A stretch of DNA of 37,735 nt from assembly GCA_002727195.1 (NCBI GenBank), contig PBWH01000021.1, positions 85,782-123,516 on the forward strand. The letters run 5' to 3'. The position numbers and the translations under genes are program-made. The notes beneath the pieces were generated by a model that did not search any database, was not told where the DNA came from, and saw only the letters and a program-made list of their open reading frames with translations. The stretch is from Gemmatimonadota bacterium. GTDB taxonomy: Bacteria > Latescibacterota > UBA2968. Shown in pieces: positions 7,425-14,489 of the stretch. Position 1 is the stretch's first letter. Every line of letters begins with the position of its first letter.

Positions 7425-8822
7425 ATGCGGGCCTGTGCCTTCTTTGCAACGGATAGATGTTGCAAAGAAACCACAGTTGTTGGTATTTGGCACACCTTTT
7501 CGTGTCTAAATGCCGCATTCATAGCAGTTTGCCTTGTTGCGGTCCAGCCAGTTTCCGGGGAGAGCTACACGCTTCGTGAGTTGGTCGACCGCGCGGTCGG
7601 GCGCAATCCACAGCTGAAGGCTGCGGGTGCGGATGTTGAGATCGCCCACGCGCTTTCCGATCAGGCACGTGCCGCTCGGATCCTGCCGAAGTTCGACCTC
7701 ACGTTCGCGGTCGGGCCATCACCTGAAGCACGCGGTGATGCCCTCATAGGCGACACGGATCTGAGCAGCCTCAGCCTGTTCACGCGAACGGAGGCGACGT
7801 TCATCCAGCCGCTGTTCACCTTCGGCAAACTGGCGGCGGCTCAGGAAGCGGCACGACACGGCATCGAGGCCAGGGCGGAAGGCCTTCGTGATTCCCGGGC
7901 GAAGCTGGAAGCCCAGGTTGCCGAGGCGTATTACGGATTGCTCCTGGCGAACCATCTCTGGGATCTGGCCACTGAGGCTCGGACAGAGATCGGAAAGGCT
8001 CGCGATCTGATCGAAGAGAAGCTGGACGCGGACGAAGGGGATTACACGTATACTGACCTGTTCCGCCTCGACCGCTTCGTTTACGACGTCGAAGAGAACG
8101 CGAACAAGGTCGCCAAGGGGCGCACGCTCTTGCAGTCGCTACTGCGCAAGGCGACGGGGCTCCCGCCGGATCGGCCGCTGGAGTTGGCAGACGATGCGCT
8201 GACCCCGCTCGCCATCGATGTCGAACCCTTAGGCGCGTATCTCGAGAGGATAAGCGATCGGTTCGACATCAAGCAGTTGCAGGCGGGTATTCGGGCGAAG
8301 GACGCGCAGGTCAAAGCGATCCGGAGTGACTACTACCCTCAGTTCTTTATCGGGGGACAGTTCAAGCACAGTTACTCGCCCAACCGCGATGACCAAAGCA
8401 GCCCGTTCGCGAAGGATGACTTCAACTTTCTTCAAGCGGGTGCCATCATTGGGTTCAGGCAGTCGCTGTCATTCGGTCTGACGGCCGCGAAGGTTCGGAA
8501 GGTCGAACTCGAGCGGAAGAAACTCGCCTATCTCGACCAATTGGCCTCGATGGGGGCCACGCTCGAGGTCGAACGCATTCATGCCGATCTCGTGGAGGCG
8601 GAAGCCAACTTGAAGGCGGCACGGAAGGCGAGACGGGCGACACGCCGATGGTTTATTGCGGCACGAGACGGGTTCAACGCCGTGCTCGAGGAGTCGGGTG
8701 ATATAATCGATGCCGTGAAAGAATACAGCATCATCCGAGCTAAGTATTTCAACGCGGTCTACGCGTTCAACAAGGCCTGGGGCACGCTTCAGCGGGCAAC
8801 GGGTGGGTCAGTCATTCAGTAG
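7425..8822 (+). CDS. TolC-family outer membrane efflux protein
   Basis: The 465-residue protein has the outer membrane efflux (OEP) repeat pattern: LRELVDRAVGRNPQLKAAGADVEIA near the N-terminus, long amphipathic helices, and a second half beginning DIKQLQAGIRAKDAQVKAIRSDYYPQ-like. These trimeric channels carry substrates from inner-membrane pumps across the outer membrane. The start is fixed by GGAGG at 7412-7416, eight bases before ATG 7425; no alternative in-frame start follows before the hydrophobic segment. The signal peptide is odd: a 27-residue n-region with cysteines at 4, 12, 13 and 27, then a hydrophobic core about 28-41. The first 15 codons contain a perfect 11-bp inverted repeat that may affect translation. 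Confidence 0.88.
   Translation: MRACAFFATDRCCKETTVVGIWHTFSCLNAAFIAVCLVAVQPVSGESYTLRELVDRAVGRNPQLKAAGADVEIAHALSDQARAARILPKFDLTFAVGPSPEARGDALIGDTDLSSLSLFTRTEATFIQPLFTFGKLAAAQEAARHGIEARAEGLRDSRAKLEAQVAEAYYGLLLANHLWDLATEARTEIGKARDLIEEKLDADEGDYTYTDLFRLDRFVYDVEENANKVAKGRTLLQSLLRKATGLPPDRPLELADDALTPLAIDVEPLGAYLERISDRFDIKQLQAGIRAKDAQVKAIRSDYYPQFFIGGQFKHSYSPNRDDQSSPFAKDDFNFLQAGAIIGFRQSLSFGLTAAKVRKVELERKKLAYLDQLASMGATLEVERIHADLVEAEANLKAARKARRATRRWFIAARDGFNAVLEESGDIIDAVKEYSIIRAKYFNAVYAFNKAWGTLQRATGGSVIQ
7440..7469 (+). repeat. 11-bp inverted repeat inside the start of the tolC-like gene
   Basis: TTCTTTGCAAC (7440-7450) and GTTGCAAAGAA (7459-7469) are perfectly complementary with an 8-base spacer. It lies 15 bases into the coding region and has no T-run. 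It could be an mRNA hairpin that limits ribosome entry or a protein-binding operator. Confidence 0.7.
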
Positions 8823-8867
8823 CATCAACTCAGTCGCGGAACGAGTGTCCGTGGAGAAAGGGAAGAC

Positions 8868-10337
8868 ATGGTCACCAAGGCCGTGATCATCGCCGCTGGT
8901 CGGGGCAGCCGCCTCAAGGGGCGGTATGAACACGTTCCAAAGCCCCTCGTAACCGTTGCGGGTGTGGGACTCCTCAAGCGTACGATCTTGACGGCGAAAC
9001 GGGCGGGCATCACTGATTTCGCGATCGTTACCGGCTACCGCGCCGACGAAATTCGCGCGGCCATCGAGTCTGACGAGCAGGTTGACGTCAACATCGATTG
9101 GGTCTCGAACGATCGGTGGGAAGAAGGGAACGGGATCTCCGTTCTGGTGGCTCAGGAGTCGATCGGCGAAAATGCCTTCATCCTGATGATGTCGGACCAC
9201 CTGATCGACTCGCAGATCATCAGCGGCCTGCGGTCGGCCAACCTGGCCAAAGACGAGTGCGCGTTGGCGGTGGACTCGAGGATCGACCGAATCTTCGACG
9301 AGGAAGATGCGACAAAGGTACTCGTGAACGGTGGACGGATCGAAGCGATTAACAAGACCCTCGACGATCACAATGCTATCGATGCGGGGGTCTTCGTTTG
9401 TAACCCCACGTTGTTCGACGCCTTGGAGCGCTCGGTGGCCGATGGGAACGACTCGCTTTCGGGCGGCATCCAGATCCTCGCCTCGGAGGGACGGATGCGG
9501 GCCGAGGATATTGGCGAGCTGTTTTGGGAGGATGTCGATACCCCCGAATCGCTCGTCCACGCGGAGCGGGCACTCGTTCGCTCCCTCGGCAAGCCGACAG
9601 ACGGGTTCGTGTCGCGGCACTTCAACCGCAAGATCTCCACACGCATCAGTGCGCTGCTGGTGAAGACGCCTCTGACGCCAAATCAACTCTCGATCTCGAC
9701 GATGTTCATTTCATTTATCGCGGCCTGGTTCGTAGCCCAGACGGACTATATGAGCCTGGCGATCGGCGGAATCCTCTTTCAGTTCGCTTCGATCATCGAC
9801 GGGTGCGACGGGGAAGTGGCCAAGCTCAAGTTTCTGGGATCTCAGTTCGGGGAATGGGTCGATACCGTAGCCGACAACGTGTCGTATCTGGTGTTCTTTT
9901 CAGCCTTTGTTTACGGCACTTTCCAGCATAGCGGTGATCCGAGAGTGTTGACGTTGTCTTGGTTGGCCCTCGGCAGTATCGTCGTTGCGATTTCGATGGT
10001 GTATGTCTACCTGCGGATGTCCGGCTCGGGCAGCATCGTTAGCTTTACTCAGGCCTTCTCGAACGAAGTGCCCGAAGAGAAACGTGGCTGGTTCCACAGG
10101 TTCTCGGAGCGTATCAAATTTGCCAGCCGACGTGATTATTTTGCGGCTATGTTTTGCGTGCTCGCCGTCGCCAATGCGCGTTGGACCATCTTCTGGATCT
10201 ACGCGCTCGGCGCGATGACGATTGCCGCGGCGATCCTGATTTTCGTTGGTCATATGATGCTATCTCGAGGTTTCTGGCCATCTTCGAGTGAGGTGACTGC
10301 CGAGGAATCCAAGCTCGTATCCGAAAAGGCGAACTAG
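8868..10337 (+). CDS. fused nucleotidyltransferase / CDP-alcohol phosphotransferase (IPCT-DIPPS-like)
   Basis: The N-terminal ~230 residues form a sugar-phosphate-type nucleotidyltransferase: AVIIAAGRGSRLKG (5-18), Lys25 in PKPL, and the segment WEEGNGISVL with MSDHLIDS. I recall this last pattern from inositol-1-phosphate cytidylyltransferases. The C-terminal part is a polytopic CDP-alcohol phosphatidyltransferase. Its motif IIDGCDGEVAKLKFLGSQFG is followed by EWVDTVADN. It fits D-x2-D-G-x2-A-(R/K)-x8-G-x3-D-x3-D, with Lys in place of the usual Arg. The same domain order occurs in the bifunctional IPCT/DIPPS enzyme that makes di-myo-inositol phosphate phosphate in thermophiles. Here the product could be an inositol-type osmolyte or phospholipid headgroup. 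The start has GGAGAAAGGG upstream. Confidence 0.8.
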   Translation: MVTKAVIIAAGRGSRLKGRYEHVPKPLVTVAGVGLLKRTILTAKRAGITDFAIVTGYRADEIRAAIESDEQVDVNIDWVSNDRWEEGNGISVLVAQESIGENAFILMMSDHLIDSQIISGLRSANLAKDECALAVDSRIDRIFDEEDATKVLVNGGRIEAINKTLDDHNAIDAGVFVCNPTLFDALERSVADGNDSLSGGIQILASEGRMRAEDIGELFWEDVDTPESLVHAERALVRSLGKPTDGFVSRHFNRKISTRISALLVKTPLTPNQLSISTMFISFIAAWFVAQTDYMSLAIGGILFQFASIIDGCDGEVAKLKFLGSQFGEWVDTVADNVSYLVFFSAFVYGTFQHSGDPRVLTLSWLALGSIVVAISMVYVYLRMSGSGSIVSFTQAFSNEVPEEKRGWFHRFSERIKFASRRDYFAAMFCVLAVANARWTIFWIYALGAMTIAAAILIFVGHMMLSRGFWPSSSEVTAEESKLVSEKAN

Positions 10338-10354
10338 CTACAGGGTAAACAAGA

Positions 10355-10420
10355 GGGAACCACGATCGACTTTCGTCCGTCTTCAAGACGTGAGCCGATT
10401 CTGGCTCCCTTTTTGCCTTT
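10355..10420 (+). terminator. intrinsic terminator after the IPCT-like gene
   Basis: GGGAACC (10355-10361) pairs with GGCTCCC (10403-10409, one mismatch) and is followed by TTTTT (10410-10414). A nested hairpin CGTC-TTCAA-GACG (10378-10390) sits in the loop. It begins 18 bases after the stop codon at 10337. Confidence 0.6.
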
Positions 10421-10441
10421 TAGGGCCTCGTTGCCTGTAAT
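10413..10441 (+). promoter_or_regulatory. candidate promoter for the mlaC-MMPL operon
   Basis: TTGCCT (10413-10418), 17 bases, TGTAAT (10436-10441). Start of transcription would be near 10448, giving a 30-base leader with GCGGAG at 10465-10470 before ATG 10478. It lies directly behind the preceding terminator, as expected for a new unit. Confidence 0.4.
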
Positions 10442-10477
10442 GGCCATACATTCCCTGTGATCTCGCGGAGCCTAGAC

Positions 10478-11077
10478 ATGAAAGCAACCCTGATCGCCCT
10501 GTTTACTCTGACCGTTTTCTCGACCTTGTCGTTTGTCCAGGCGGAAGAGGCCCAGACGCTTCTGGATCTCGTCAAAGATCGAAACCAGACCATCGAGTCG
10601 ATTGTAAGTTCACCTACCGAAGGGGAGACACCGGAGGAGCGAGCGGAGATCAAGCGTATCGTGAGCGAGTTGTTCGACTTCGCGTCGTTCAGCGAGGTGT
10701 CCCTCGGCAGATACTGGAAAGATCGAACGGACGCAGAGAAGGTCGAGTTCACGGATCTGTGCCGACGGTTGATCGAGCGAAACTATGCGAACCCGGCCCT
10801 CTACAAGAAGGCCGAGAACGTCGAGTATGACGGCGCCTCCGTTGACGGAGACACCGGCGAGGTCAGGACGATCGTGTCATACAAGACAGAAAAGAGCACG
10901 ATCTATTACCAGTTGAAGAAGGTCGGAGACCGGTGGTTGATCTACGACATGGAGATTGACGACTTGAGTATCGCGAAGAACAATCGATCCCAGTTCAGGA
11001 AAGAAATCCGGAAGACGTCGTATGAGGGGCTGGTGAAGAAGCTGAAAGACAAGCTGGCGAAGGAATCAGAGGGCTAG
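10478..11077 (+). CDS. MlaC/Ttg2D-family periplasmic lipid-binding protein (HpnM-like)
   Basis: The 199-residue protein has a clear signal peptide ending FVQA (about residue 22) and the MlaC/Ttg2 fold pattern. That pattern includes a helical N-terminal half, FASFSEVSLGRYWKDRTDAEKVEF (the conserved 'f....ma..vLG..W...t..Q...F' region) and a C-terminal half ending IYYQLKKVGDRWLIYDMEIDDLSI. The last block is the family's conserved 'y.l....g.WkvyDv.ieGvSl'. MlaC proteins ferry phospholipids between membranes; the HpnM branch accompanies hopanoid export. ATG 10478 with GCGGAG seven bases upstream is preferred over GTG 10457. Six bases separate it from the MMPL gene, so the pair is an operon. Confidence 0.85.
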   Translation: MKATLIALFTLTVFSTLSFVQAEEAQTLLDLVKDRNQTIESIVSSPTEGETPEERAEIKRIVSELFDFASFSEVSLGRYWKDRTDAEKVEFTDLCRRLIERNYANPALYKKAENVEYDGASVDGDTGEVRTIVSYKTEKSTIYYQLKKVGDRWLIYDMEIDDLSIAKNNRSQFRKEIRKTSYEGLVKKLKDKLAKESEG

Positions 11078-11083
11078 TCGTCG

Positions 11084-13552
11084 ATGGAAGCCCTGTTCCA
11101 CAAGCTGGCGGATTTCACGTATCGGCGATACAAGCTGATTCTCGTGCTCGCTTTGCTGCTCACGATCGGTGGTACGCACTACGTCATCAAGCTGGTCAAG
11201 AAGATCGAGACCGACATCGCGGCGCTCATCCCCGATGACTACCGGAGTGTCCGGACGCTCAAGGACATCGAGAAGGTGGTGGGTGGTGTGGGCAGCTGGC
11301 GGCTGCTCGTCCAGTCCGATGACTACGAAGCCTCTAAGCGATTCGTTGACGACCTGGCGGTCGAGCTGCGGAAGCCCGAGTATGCCGAGTATGTCAACTT
11401 TGTGAGCTACCAGAAGGAGATCGACTTTTACAAGAAGAACGCTCTCCTCTACATGGATATCGACGACCTGGAGGAGATCCTGATTCGGATCGAGGATCGG
11501 GTGGCGCAGGAGAAGCTGAAGCTCTCGCCTCTGTATATCGATCTCAGTGATCCCGAAGACGCGCCTGCGGATCTGGACTTCTCCGATATCCAGGCAAAGT
11601 ATGGCGGAGGCGGCACGCCGGATCCCTACTTCACGGATTCCCTCAAAACGATCGTCGCGCTCGAGGTAGAAGCGGCCGGAACGGTCAGCAATGTCGGCTT
11701 TACGAAAGAGATGCACCGCGTCATGCAGGATGCTGTTGCCAAGCTCGGTCCGGCGGCGCACCACCCGACGATGTTAGTCGAGTACGGTGGGACCTACAAG
11801 AACAAGATCGACGAATACGACGTCATTGTCGACGACGTGAAGTCGACGCTGATCTATGGTGTGATCGGGGTTGTGTTGATTCTGACCGTGTACTTCCGGC
11901 AGCCCTTGGCTGCCTTTTTTGTAGCCATTCCGCTCTTCATGGGTCTCATCTGGTCGTTTGCCCTGACTTACTTCGTGATCGGTAACCTGAACACGATGAC
12001 GGCATTCCTATTTGTCATTCTGTTCGGGCTCGGGATCGACTTTGGGATCCACCTGTTTGCCCGATACCTGGAAGACCGTATTGCCCATCAGGATGTTCGT
12101 ACGGCACTGGATTCGATGATGATCCAGACCGGTCAGGCGGTCCTTACAGCGGCCCTGACGACATCGATGGCCTTCTTCTCTCTGACACTAACGGATTTCA
12201 AGGGCTTCTCGGAATTCGGGTTCATTGTTGGGACCGGGATCATCATGTCGCTAGTGGCGATGACGACTGTCCTGCCTGCTTTCCTTAGGCTTTCCGATGA
12301 AAAGCTGGGGCTGATTCGGATGAAAGAGGTCTGGGGACATAAAGGGATCTCCCGGAGTGGGAAGCCCTTCCGTGCGGCAAAACCGGTCCTGATCGGGGCG
12401 GTTGCTCTGACCGCTTTCTTTGCGTTCAACTTGAACAAGATCGAGTTTGAGTACGACTTCACGAACCTGCGGTCCAACCTTCCGGCGTCAGTCGCAGTGA
12501 AGAAGAAGATCGACCTGATTTCGCCGTTCAATGCACTGTCCGCTTCGCCGACGATAGTTCTGGCCCCGGATAAGCCGACGCTGGATCGAATCGTGTCTGC
12601 GGTGGAAACGAAAATCGAGGCTGACACTGAGACACCCACGATACATACCGTGCGGACGCTCTATTCGTTCCTCCCTGACACGCAAGAGGACAAGCTCGAT
12701 ATTATCGACGAGATCGGTGACCTGGCGAACGGTGAGGGTGCCAAGCTGATCACTGGTGAGCAGAAGGAACGGCTGGACGAACTGCGCGAATTGCTCGACG
12801 TCAGCGAGCTGACTGTCGACGACCTTCCCCCGATGATTTTGCGGAAATTCAAGGCGAAGGACGGGAGCCGGGTGCACTTCGCCTTCGTCTATCCCGATGT
12901 TCAGCTGAGGGACGGAAAGAACGCGATGGCTTTCGCGGATGACGCGCAGGAGATCGTGACAGACGCCGGAGAGACCTTCTACTCATCCAGCGCCAGTATT
13001 GTGTTCTCGGACATGCTTCGGCTCATGCTCAGAGACAGCCCGTTCGCCATCGGCGTGACGGTCACGATTGTGTTCCTGATCGTTGTTGTCGACTTCCGAA
13101 GTATCCGATCCGCACTACTCGTGATGTTCCCTCTCCTTTGCGGTGCCGTCTGGATGTGCGGCGTGATGTATGTTTTTTCGATGAAGCTGAACTTCTACAA
13201 CATGGTCGCGTTGCCAACAATCATCGGGATGGGGATCGACAACGGCGTTCACTTCTATCACCGATATCGGGAAGAGGGACCCGGATCCCTGCGACTCGTG
13301 CTGAGGAGTACAGGGGGCGCCATGTTCGTGTCGATGCTGACGACGATGGTTGGGTTCTTTGGCCTGAAGATGGCAACCCATCCCGGTCTCAATTCGATCG
13401 GCGTGTTGGCCCTGATCGGGCTGTTTGCCAGCTTCTTTACTGCCGTCGTCGTACTGCCCTCGATCCTGCAGGTACTGGAGCGCAATCCGGCAACTGTTCC
13501 CGAAGCGGCGCCTGCTGCGGACGCAGAACGGGCTCCCGCAGCAGGCGACTAG
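11084..13552 (+). CDS. MMPL/RND-family lipid exporter (HpnN-like)
   Basis: The 822-residue membrane protein shows the RND/MMPL plan. There is one N-terminal helix (YKLILVLALLLTIGG), a large periplasmic domain, five helices including FGLGIDFGIHLFARYLED, then a second copy with IGMGIDNGVHFYHRYREEG and a closing helix group. The GxGxDxGxHxxxR motifs are hallmarks of this family, and their aspartates couple transport to the proton gradient. Members export lipids, including hopanoids (HpnN) and mycobacterial lipids (MmpL). The adjacent MlaC-like gene makes an HpnM/HpnN-type pair, but no squalene-hopene cyclase is in the window, so hopanoid is unproven. The C-terminal tail is rich in Ala and Pro. 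A strong terminator follows. Confidence 0.9.
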   Translation: MEALFHKLADFTYRRYKLILVLALLLTIGGTHYVIKLVKKIETDIAALIPDDYRSVRTLKDIEKVVGGVGSWRLLVQSDDYEASKRFVDDLAVELRKPEYAEYVNFVSYQKEIDFYKKNALLYMDIDDLEEILIRIEDRVAQEKLKLSPLYIDLSDPEDAPADLDFSDIQAKYGGGGTPDPYFTDSLKTIVALEVEAAGTVSNVGFTKEMHRVMQDAVAKLGPAAHHPTMLVEYGGTYKNKIDEYDVIVDDVKSTLIYGVIGVVLILTVYFRQPLAAFFVAIPLFMGLIWSFALTYFVIGNLNTMTAFLFVILFGLGIDFGIHLFARYLEDRIAHQDVRTALDSMMIQTGQAVLTAALTTSMAFFSLTLTDFKGFSEFGFIVGTGIIMSLVAMTTVLPAFLRLSDEKLGLIRMKEVWGHKGISRSGKPFRAAKPVLIGAVALTAFFAFNLNKIEFEYDFTNLRSNLPASVAVKKKIDLISPFNALSASPTIVLAPDKPTLDRIVSAVETKIEADTETPTIHTVRTLYSFLPDTQEDKLDIIDEIGDLANGEGAKLITGEQKERLDELRELLDVSELTVDDLPPMILRKFKAKDGSRVHFAFVYPDVQLRDGKNAMAFADDAQEIVTDAGETFYSSSASIVFSDMLRLMLRDSPFAIGVTVTIVFLIVVVDFRSIRSALLVMFPLLCGAVWMCGVMYVFSMKLNFYNMVALPTIIGMGIDNGVHFYHRYREEGPGSLRLVLRSTGGAMFVSMLTTMVGFFGLKMATHPGLNSIGVLALIGLFASFFTAVVVLPSILQVLERNPATVPEAAPAADAERAPAAGD

Positions 13553-13575
13553 GGCCGCAAGACATGCAAGTACCG

Positions 13576-13610
13576 AAAAGGCGGACACGCTGGGGCGTGA
13601 GCCGCTTTTT
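13576..13610 (+). terminator. intrinsic terminator after the MMPL gene
   Basis: AAAAGGCGG then CACGC, loop TGGG, GCGTG, then CCGCTTTTT. Inner 5-bp and outer 9-bp stems are separated by a small asymmetric bulge, with an A-tract pairing the T-tract. It begins 24 bases after the stop. Confidence 0.8.
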
Positions 13611-13620
13611 CTCTGTCACC

Positions 13621-13649
13621 TTGACGGCGATAGGGCGGCACCCTATGAT
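13621..13649 (+). promoter_or_regulatory. sigma-70-like promoter with an embedded palindrome
   Basis: TTGACG (13621-13626), 17 bases, TATGAT (13644-13649); predicted start near 13656. The palindrome ATAGGG-cggca-CCCTAT (13630-13646) fills the spacer and overlaps the -10 box, the position of a repressor operator. It heads the membrane protein-GMC-Gfo/Idh/MocA operon. Confidence 0.65.
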
Positions 13650-13694
13650 CATCGAAGCTGAATCGACATCCCGAACACCAGCCCACAGTAGCCC

Positions 13695-14489
13695 ATGCCC
13701 GCACCTCTGATCCCATTCCTCGTAGTTGTCGCGTCAGGACTGTATACCTCGCTCTGGGGTGCCTTCAAGGACTCCCCCTACGAGGGCTACAAACCGTGGA
13801 CCTTCCCTCGCAGCGTTCTCTTTCACGTGGTCATCTTCGCGGTGCTCTACAGCTTCGAGCCCTTCGCGACCCCATTCAGGGGACTCAAGCTGTTTCAGAT
13901 GTTCTTCCTCGTGATGGGGCTCGAGCGTTTCCTGGCGGAGCTGTATAAGGGGTTCTTCCGCACAGAAGATCAGGACAAATACTTTGTCCCGTCTCGAATC
14001 ACGTTTCTCGGCAAACACGTCGAGAGTGATCTCCTGCGATACGTGGTTGGAGCGGTGCTCGTCTCCGGAGTCTGTCTCGTCGCCCTGATCCCGACACCGG
14101 TTACGTCCTTCTGGGTTTTCTTCGCGGTGGCCTACGGGACCGGGCTGATCGTCTCGCTTGGCGGAGCGTACAAGGACGCGCCGTTCGAAGGGTTCAAGTG
14201 GCTGAAGTTTCAGAGATCCGCCGGTGTGCTGGCCGGCGCGTCGCCACTCTTCTACTATATCAACTCCGTCGAGTCTCCGATCGCGATTGGATTTCTCATA
14301 TACATGAATGGGGGACTCGAACGCTTCCTGGTCGAGTACTACAAGACGTATATCCAGCGGAACATGTCAGGGAAATTTCGCCCGGACCTGGAAAGGATCC
14401 AGGCCTGTATGGACAGTCGGGGGAAGTTTCACTACATGGCGTGGGTGATCATTATCGGGCTGGCCGCCCTGTATGTCCACGAGCTCTAA
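13695..14489 (+). CDS. unrecognised membrane protein with an internal duplication
   Basis: I do not recognise this 264-residue protein. It has about six hydrophobic segments and two copies of one unit, offset by about 133 residues. SLWGAFKDSPYEGYKP (19-34) matches SLGGAYKDAPFEGFKW (154-169), and GLERFLAELYKGFF (75-88) matches GLERFLVEYYKTYI (207-220). The consensus GA(F/Y)KD(S/A)P(Y/F)EG(Y/F)K is rich in charged and aromatic residues, placed just after a transmembrane helix. Such a two-fold repeat suggests an inverted or tandem bundle forming a channel, carrier or membrane anchor. It is first in an operon and overlaps the GMC oxidoreductase gene by 17 bases, so it may be that enzyme's membrane partner. 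No catalytic motif is evident. Confidence 0.75.
   Translation: MPAPLIPFLVVVASGLYTSLWGAFKDSPYEGYKPWTFPRSVLFHVVIFAVLYSFEPFATPFRGLKLFQMFFLVMGLERFLAELYKGFFRTEDQDKYFVPSRITFLGKHVESDLLRYVVGAVLVSGVCLVALIPTPVTSFWVFFAVAYGTGLIVSLGGAYKDAPFEGFKWLKFQRSAGVLAGASPLFYYINSVESPIAIGFLIYMNGGLERFLVEYYKTYIQRNMSGKFRPDLERIQACMDSRGKFHYMAWVIIIGLAALYVHEL

Noticed and set aside
7482-7500. Second TTTGGCAC element as another sigma-54 promoter
   Set aside because: It lacks the GC of the -12 element at the right spacing and lies within the coding region.
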